A DNA stretch of 9,235 bases. It comes from a bacterium. Lineage in GTDB: Bacteria; Patescibacteriota; Minisyncoccia; Phycocordibacterales; 1-14-0-10-42-12. The notes below the pieces were generated by a model. It was given only the letters and a program-made list of their open reading frames with translations. It was not told the DNA's origin and made no database searches. Positions 5,439 through 9,235 of the stretch are shown piece by piece. The stretch covers positions 1 to 9,235 of the forward strand of contig JAUIHD010000012.1 in the NCBI GenBank assembly GCA_030432135.1, written 5' to 3'. Positions within the stretch are counted from its first letter, which is position 1, and every line of letters begins with the position of its first letter. A program made the translations under genes and the position numbers.

Positions 5439-6362
5439 ATGGCTACTAAAGATTTATCTCAATTAAAACGGGAGTTTTTGGAGTATGTTGAGATTGAAAA
5501 AGGGCGCTCCTTGAAGACTGTCGAGAATTATGACCGGTACCTTACTCGGTTTCTCGAACAAACTGGGGTTTCCAAACCAAAAGATATTACTCAAGATACA
5601 GTGCGTGAGTTTAGACTTTGGCTCAATCGACAGAAAGCGCGCAGTAGTGCACTTTCTGAAACTCTTAAAAAGAAAACACAGAATTATTATCTTATTGCGC
5701 TTCGTTCATTTCTTAAATATCTCATGAAGCGTGAAATCGCTTCCCTTCCTCCTGACCAGATAGAGCTTGCGAAAGTTGGTGACAGGTCTCTTGATCTTAT
5801 CTCTGTTGAGGAGCTCACCCGGTTACTCAATGCGCCTGAAGGAGAAGATGTAAAAACACTTCGTGATAGAGCCATTCTTGAACTCCTCTTCTCTACAGGA
5901 CTTCGTGTGTCTGAGCTTTGTGCGCTTCCTCGCGATCTTGATCTTTCAGCTGATGATGTGTCTGTTCGAGGTAAGGGAGATAAAATACGTGTTGTTTTTA
6001 TGTCTGAACGTGCACGAAACGCAGTCAAAGACTATCTCGCAAAACGAAAAGATATGAGTGATGCGCTTTTTGTGTCGGTTGATAGAAAAAGTGGTAAAGA
6101 TCCAGGGAAAATAACGTCGCGTTCTGTTGAGCGGATAGTAAAACATTATGGAGTTAAGGCGGGTATTTCTAAAAAAGTTACCCCTCATGTGATTAGACAT
6201 TCATTTGCCACAGATTTGCTTTCAAATGGTGCGGATTTACGTTCTGTGCAAGCGCTTCTCGGGCATGCCCATATCGGGACGACACAGATATATACTCATG
6301 TGACAGATAAGCATTTGCGTTCAGTTCATAAACAATTTCATAATAATAAGGAAAACAAATAG
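5439..6362 (+). CDS. Tyrosine recombinase, XerC/XerD family
   Basis: Xer recombinases resolve chromosome dimers at dif by cutting and rejoining DNA through a phosphotyrosine link; relatives move integrative elements. The 307-residue length is typical of Xer proteins. An N-terminal SAM-like core-binding domain (about 5-97) precedes the catalytic domain (about 115-300). The full catalytic set is visible: R156 (TGLRVSEL), K179 (RGKGDKIR), H250 and R253 (HVIRHSFAT), H276 (LLGHAHI) and Y285 (TQIYTHV). Standing alone, with no excisionase, attachment repeats or phage genes nearby, it is more likely the housekeeping Xer enzyme than an integrase. No dif-like 28-bp site was found by eye in the window. 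The start lies 11 bases after a -10 box, suggesting leaderless translation. Its TAG stop lies inside the arm of the following terminator. XerC and XerD cannot be told apart from sequence alone here. Confidence 0.93.
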   Translation: MATKDLSQLKREFLEYVEIEKGRSLKTVENYDRYLTRFLEQTGVSKPKDITQDTVREFRLWLNRQKARSSALSETLKKKTQNYYLIALRSFLKYLMKREIASLPPDQIELAKVGDRSLDLISVEELTRLLNAPEGEDVKTLRDRAILELLFSTGLRVSELCALPRDLDLSADDVSVRGKGDKIRVVFMSERARNAVKDYLAKRKDMSDALFVSVDRKSGKDPGKITSRSVERIVKHYGVKAGISKKVTPHVIRHSFATDLLSNGADLRSVQALLGHAHIGTTQIYTHVTDKHLRSVHKQFHNNKENK

Positions 6363-6392
6363 GCCGCGCGAGTACGCGCGGCCTATTTGTTT
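6353..6392. terminator. Perfect 18-bp bidirectional terminator between convergent genes
   Basis: The arms 6353-6370 and 6375-6392 are exactly complementary over 18 bp around the tetraloop AGTA. A G+C-rich core (GGCCGCGCG) is flanked by an AAACAAAT / ATTTGTTT segment, so a T-rich tail follows the core on either strand. It ends both the recombinase (plus) and the DUF378 gene (minus, stop at 6402). The recombinase stop TAG (6360-6362) is inside the left arm. Confidence 0.92.
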
Positions 6393-6401
6393 AAGAGAAT
6401 A

Positions 6402-6629
6402 TTACATTCCTCCCATAGATGGAGCACCTCCACCTTTTACCTCACATTCTTTGCAGTTACCTTTGTGTGTAAAGATCTCTACAAGAGCTGAAAGACCTAC
6501 AAGTACGTAGATAAGAGTTGCGATGCTGCTTGGAAGAAAACTTCCAACACCTACTACAAATACTTCGAGCCCCCAGTTAAGACCCCCAATAACAAGAAGA
6601 ATAAATGTTACTTTGTGCAATCCTTTCAT
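6402..6629 (-). CDS. DUF378 family small membrane protein
   Basis: DUF378 proteins are short inner-membrane proteins of unknown function (B. subtilis YuzA is one). This 75-residue protein has the two expected hydrophobic helices, about 7-27 and 35-53. The family signature GGLNWGL lies at 15-21 in the first helix, and YVLVGLSALVEIF at 41-53 covers the second. A short polar tail follows with C59 and C62 (CKEC), then a Gly- and Met-rich end (GGGAPSMGGM). The CxxC could bind metal or form a disulphide; this is inference. The start at 6629 has no Shine-Dalgarno sequence. The gene is convergent with the recombinase, sharing its terminator, and divergent from the exonuclease III gene. Confidence 0.9.
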   Translation of the reverse strand: MKGLHKVTFILLVIGGLNWGLEVFVVGVGSFLPSSIATLIYVLVGLSALVEIFTHKGNCKECEVKGGGAPSMGGM

Positions 6630-6646
6630 GTTTAATTTGAGTTATG

Positions 6647-6659
6647 TTGATAATATCAA
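6647..6659 (-). promoter_or_regulatory. 13-base dyad in the leader of the DUF378 gene
   Basis: TTGATA and TATCAA form a perfect 6-bp inverted repeat around a single central base. It lies between the proposed -10 box (6671-6676) and the start codon (6629), roughly +5 to +17 of the transcript, where a repressor could bind. It is A/T-rich, so chance is possible. Confidence 0.3.
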
Positions 6660-6670
6660 TGACCATATAT

Positions 6671-6676
6671 ATTATA
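6671..6676 (-). promoter_or_regulatory. -10 box of the DUF378 gene
   Basis: A perfect TATAAT on the minus strand lies 41 bases before the DUF378 start. No good -35 box is visible at the right distance, and the surroundings are A/T-rich, so the call is moderate. Confidence 0.45.
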
Positions 6677-6716
6677 GCTTTTTTATCTCTGTCTATACAT
6701 AATTTATACACATGCA

Positions 6717-6725
6717 TGATATAGT
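6717..6725 (+). promoter_or_regulatory. xth: Extended -10 promoter of the exonuclease III gene, giving a leaderless mRNA
   Basis: TGA followed by TATAGT (6720-6725) forms an extended -10 element. The start codon at 6735 is nine bases after it, so transcription should begin at or next to the ATG. There is no Shine-Dalgarno sequence and no convincing -35 box, the same layout as the recombinase gene. Confidence 0.5.
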
Positions 6726-6734
6726 CATAATTAC

Positions 6735-7544
6735 ATGAAAAACCTCTCTATTTACTCATGGAATGTGAATGGAATCCGGGCAGTACACCGAAAAGACCAG
6801 TTTATGCCCTTTATACAGAAGCATAAGCCAGATATCCTCTGTCTTCAGGAGACAAAAGCCCACCAAAACCAGAGCGAAGTCGATTTACCTGACTATGAAG
6901 AGTACTGGCACTCAGCGGAACGCCCTGGATATAGTGGTACCGCTATATTTACTAAGGTGAAACCTGTCAGTATCACCCTTGGACTACCTGAAACTCTGAA
7001 AAAAAAGTACAAGCTAGACGCAGACTCATATGGTGATCCAAGTAAAGAGGGGCGCGTCATTACGGCTGAATTTACAGACTTCTATCTTGTGTGCGTGTAT
7101 ACACCAAACACAAAGAGGGATCTTTCGAGACTTTCTTTGAGGTACAAGCAATGGGACCCCGCTTTTTTGGAATTTATTAAGCAATTAGATAAGAAAAAGC
7201 CGGTTATCACCTGTGGGGATTTCAACGCAGCTCATACAGCGGACGATCTTGCAAATCCTAAAGAAAACGAGAAAAATGCTGGTTTCACTGAAGAAGAACG
7301 AAAAGGGGTCGATAAAATACTCAAAGCTGGTTTCATAGATACATTCAGAAAATTTACTCCTGAAGGAAATGGTTTTTATACCTGGTGGACTCATTGGCGA
7401 AATGCACGAGAGCGTAATATAGGATGGCGTATCGACTACTTCTTTGCGTCAAAAAAACTCGATAAAAAAATTAAAAAGGCGGAGATACATCACGATGTAT
7501 TTGGATCTGACCACTGCCCTGTTTCACTCACGCTTTCTCTATAA
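6735..7544 (+). CDS. xth: Exodeoxyribonuclease III / AP endonuclease
   Basis: This family cuts DNA 5' to abasic sites in base excision repair and removes blocked 3' ends; many members also have 3' to 5' exonuclease activity. The 269-residue protein is full length (E. coli XthA 268) and is a single endonuclease/exonuclease/phosphatase-fold domain. The active site is complete: N10 (SWNVNG), E39 (LQETK), Y122 (VYTPN), D162 and N164 (GDFNAAH), and D259-H260 (GSDHCP). GWRIDYFF (230-237) and EGR (105-107) are also typical. It is a monocistronic gene, leaderless as judged from the extended -10 box nine bases before the ATG, and ends before a bidirectional hairpin terminator. The family call is firm; the balance between exonuclease and AP endonuclease activity cannot be read from sequence. 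Confidence 0.96.
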   Translation: MKNLSIYSWNVNGIRAVHRKDQFMPFIQKHKPDILCLQETKAHQNQSEVDLPDYEEYWHSAERPGYSGTAIFTKVKPVSITLGLPETLKKKYKLDADSYGDPSKEGRVITAEFTDFYLVCVYTPNTKRDLSRLSLRYKQWDPAFLEFIKQLDKKKPVITCGDFNAAHTADDLANPKENEKNAGFTEEERKGVDKILKAGFIDTFRKFTPEGNGFYTWWTHWRNARERNIGWRIDYFFASKKLDKKIKKAEIHHDVFGSDHCPVSLTLSL

Positions 7545-7560
7545 ATAAAAATACATAATT

Positions 7561-7614
7561 AACAAAACCGCCTTACGTGCGGTGGAGTTTCTCGCGCGCA
7601 TGGCGGTTTCTGTT
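7561..7614. terminator. Bidirectional hairpin terminator after the exonuclease III gene
   Basis: AAACCGCC (7565-7572) pairs with GGCGGTTT (7602-7609). With one bulged base the stem extends through AACA (7561-7564) and TGTT (7611-7614). The 29-base interior can form a further small hairpin (TGCG/CGCA and GAG/CTC). T-rich sequence follows on both strands (TTTCTGTTGTT on plus, GGTTTTGTTAATT on minus). It lies 16 bases after the exonuclease stop and directly behind the stop of the minus-strand frame at 7616. Confidence 0.7.
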
Positions 7615-7615
7615 G

Positions 7616-7879
7616 TTACGAAAACAATCTCTGCCCAGCATAACAGGCCATCACATCAGGGCGGTTAACGCCACATTTTTTACAATGTTGTAATGCTGTT
7701 GAGGGCGTATTTACCTCTTTCCTGATGGTTATACCAGGAATTGCTTTCGTGTGTGCCCAAAAGAACTTGTAAAGATCACTGGAACGTTCGACTGCTGATA
7801 TCCATTTTCGTCTCTCACGAGCCTTGATGGAAGTCAAACATTCGCGTCCGAATAAAAGTATAGCAGGAGTAAAGGACAA
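7616..7879 (-). CDS. Doubtful small hypothetical protein with a CxxC motif (87 codons)
   Basis: This frame fills the gap between the CCA-adding enzyme gene and the terminator at 7561-7614, on the same strand as the former and 38 bases after its stop. The only usable start is a TTG at 7879, with no Shine-Dalgarno sequence and no in-frame ATG until the last quarter. The translation is plausible in composition (RERRKWISAVERSSDLYKFF in the middle). It ends with CKKCG and a third Cys (CX2CX9C), which could hold zinc. I recognise no family. It may be a real small gene cotranscribed with the preceding one, a decayed gene, or chance. If it is not coding, 7545-7917 is otherwise empty apart from the terminator. 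Confidence 0.35.
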   Translation of the reverse strand: MSFTPAILLFGRECLTSIKARERRKWISAVERSSDLYKFFWAHTKAIPGITIRKEVNTPSTALQHCKKCGVNRPDVMACYAGQRLFS

Positions 7880-7917
7880 ATGAAATATATATCTGTGGAA
7901 AACTTGTCTTTTATATT

Positions 7918-9235
7918 TTATTGGACAAAGTGCTTCTTTTTTATGTCCATTATTTGCTTCTCCTGTTCTTCAGACTTGAATTTCATTGCATCAATACCCT
8001 TTTGTTTAAGCTCTTTTTCAGACATCTCGTTTAATTCTTTGATTCGTGTTGCAAGATACTCTTTCACATTTTTTCTTGGGTCGTCTATAACCTCTTCAAG
8101 AAGCGCATGGAGTATCCAACCTATTTTTGGTCCTGGTTTTATTTTTAAAATGTCCATTATCTCTCCCCCATCAATTTTTAACATGTCGACTGATATTGGG
8201 TCAGCGAGTACTTCATCGATCATGGCGTGGTATTTACGGAGACGATACGGGCTTTCCTTTGGTCTTCCTGTTCCTATACGATCACATGAGCGTATATTCA
8301 TGAGATTCCAGATCTGGTCTTTCCCTACATTTCTAATGATTCTACGTACAGCTGAAAGTGTTATTTGATCTGTGTCTGAGAAGAACATGTGCCACCGTAC
8401 GAGCTTCACCACAGTTTCAACAGTCTGTTTTGGATACTTGAGTCGCTGCATGATCTCTCGTGTCATACGTGCGCCTACAACTTCATGCCCATGGAATGAC
8501 CAATCATTCTTCCGTTCATCCTTTCTTTTAGTACGAGGTTTGCCAATATCGTGAAAAAGAGCCGCGAGACGGACTTCGAGTGGGTATTCTTTCTTCGCAG
8601 AATGCTCTACTGTACGTAAAAGGTGCTCCCACACTGTGTATGCGTGGGCTTGATTCTGCCCTACCCCCACCCCTTCTTCTAGTTCTGGGATTATATGGGT
8701 AAGTACACCGAGTTGGTGCATCAAAGCCAACCCTTCATCAGGCCTTTCTGAGAGTATAATGCGGTTAAATTCGTCCCTAATACGTTCTGCTGATATTTTC
8801 TTCAACATAGCTGCTTTTTCAGAGATCGCAGTCATTGTTTTGTAGTCTATGGCGAATCCGAGTTCTGAAAATAGGCGTATAGCACGCATGATACGAAGCC
8901 CGTCTTCGTCAAATCGATCCTCTGGCTCTCCTACTGTCTTCAATATCTTGTTCTGTATATCTTCAACTCCACCCCATTCGTCTATAAGTTTGTGGCTGTC
9001 GAGGTTGTATGCGATGGCATTTATCGTAAAATCACGTCGTTTAATATCATCACTGATGTATGCACTCCATTGAACCTTGTCAGGTCGCCTACCGTCGCTG
9101 TAGGTACTTTCTGTGCGGTATGGTGTTATCTCTATCACCTTAAGCGATTCATCTTCTGTTTCGTTCACTATCCCCACTGTTCCATAATCATTTTCATAAA
9201 ATGTCTCTGGAAATAAGCCCATTATTTGCTCTGGA
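7918..9235 (-). CDS. cca: CCA tRNA nucleotidyltransferase / poly(A) polymerase family protein, partial (N-terminus beyond right edge)
   Basis: Class II enzymes of this family add or repair the 3'-CCA of tRNAs; close relatives add poly(A) to RNA. The frame stays open through the ATG at 9222 to the right edge. The codons before that Met read P-E-Q-I, as in the usual TPEQIMGLFP stretch, so 9222 is not the real start. The N-terminal GG and DxD catalytic motifs are outside the window. Counting from the Met at 9222: YSDGRRPDKVQW (41-52), RRDFTINAIAYN (62-73) and RFDEDGLRIMRAIRLFSELGF (103-123, partly) are classic head-and-neck motifs. An HD domain follows (H200, H224-D225 in LFHDIGK, H244/H246, H278), as in HD-containing bacterial CCA enzymes with phosphohydrolase activity. 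The C-terminus is Lys- and Glu-rich. CCA-adding is the likelier role, but the deciding residues are partly missing. Confidence 0.93.
   Translation of the reverse strand, partial: PEQIMGLFPETFYENDYGTVGIVNETEDESLKVIEITPYRTESTYSDGRRPDKVQWSAYISDDIKRRDFTINAIAYNLDSHKLIDEWGGVEDIQNKILKTVGEPEDRFDEDGLRIMRAIRLFSELGFAIDYKTMTAISEKAAMLKKISAERIRDEFNRIILSERPDEGLALMHQLGVLTHIIPELEEGVGVGQNQAHAYTVWEHLLRTVEHSAKKEYPLEVRLAALFHDIGKPRTKRKDERKNDWSFHGHEVVGARMTREIMQRLKYPKQTVETVVKLVRWHMFFSDTDQITLSAVRRIIRNVGKDQIWNLMNIRSCDRIGTGRPKESPYRLRKYHAMIDEVLADPISVDMLKIDGGEIMDILKIKPGPKIGWILHALLEEVIDDPRKNVKEYLATRIKELNEMSEKELKQKGIDAMKFKSEEQEKQIMDIKKKHFVQ

Noticed and set aside
5439..6362. Integrated mobile element with attachment sites around the tyrosine recombinase
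   Set aside because: No direct repeats at the flanks, no tRNA gene, no excisionase, phage or transfer genes; the gene reads as a lone Xer protein.
6704..6712. DnaA-box match TTATACACA, with a second relaxed match (TTTTCCACA, minus strand) at 7894-7902
   Set aside because: Only two isolated matches over 1.2 kb, without a cluster or an A/T-rich unwinding region beside dnaA or dnaN; likely chance.
6630..6734. dif-like recombination site near the recombinase
   Set aside because: Several ATAAT and TTATG fragments occur, but no 28-bp site with two 11-bp arms and a 6-bp centre could be assembled.
7880..8368. Plus-strand frame of 162 codons opposite the CCA enzyme gene
   Set aside because: It lies antisense to clearly conserved coding sequence and its Ser/Ile/Phe-rich translation matches no protein type.
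1..9235. CRISPR array, insertion sequence or rRNA
   Set aside because: No regularly spaced repeats, no terminal inverted repeats with transposase, and no rRNA-like sequence were seen on either strand.

Overview
This 9.2 kb window looks like ordinary chromosome from a Candidate Phyla Radiation bacterium (Patescibacteria, most likely a Parcubacteria-type lineage). The reasons are circumstantial. The genes are compact, several lack any Shine-Dalgarno sequence, there is a DUF378 two-helix membrane protein with a Cys-containing tail, and a long single-pass, proline-rich protein of unknown function sits directly behind pnp. TGA acts as a stop (pnp ends in TGA), so the code-25 lineages (Gracilibacteria/SR1) are unlikely. 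No RNA genes, insertion sequences or CRISPR arrays were seen.

Left part, minus strand, read right to left: rpsO (ribosomal protein S15), a NYN/LabA-type nuclease-like protein, a 64-residue protein of unknown function, pnp (PNPase), and a large membrane protein that overlaps the pnp stop by 17 bases and runs off the left edge. The usual rpsO-pnp pair is therefore split by a putative RNase and a small protein, and extended by a membrane-anchored disordered protein. All the recognisable members act on RNA or the ribosome. There are at least three transcription units: rpsO, the NYN gene and the 64-residue gene each have a plausible promoter, and two hairpin terminators stand between the 64-residue gene and pnp.

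Centre: a divergent promoter pair separates rpsO from a small plus-strand gene of 75 codons. That gene has a near-consensus promoter and its own terminator. Next comes a Xer-type tyrosine recombinase (plus), then an 18-bp perfect hairpin that serves as a bidirectional terminator against the convergent DUF378 gene (minus).

Right part: an exonuclease III-family AP endonuclease (plus) is divergent from DUF378. A second bidirectional hairpin terminator follows, then a doubtful 87-codon minus-strand reading frame, and finally a CCA-adding/poly(A) polymerase family gene (minus) cut by the right edge before its catalytic N-terminus.

The most notable points are the RNA-processing cluster around pnp with its membrane protein, two genes whose extended -10 boxes sit so close to the start codon that the mRNAs should be leaderless, and several short dyads placed where operators or RNA switches would lie.
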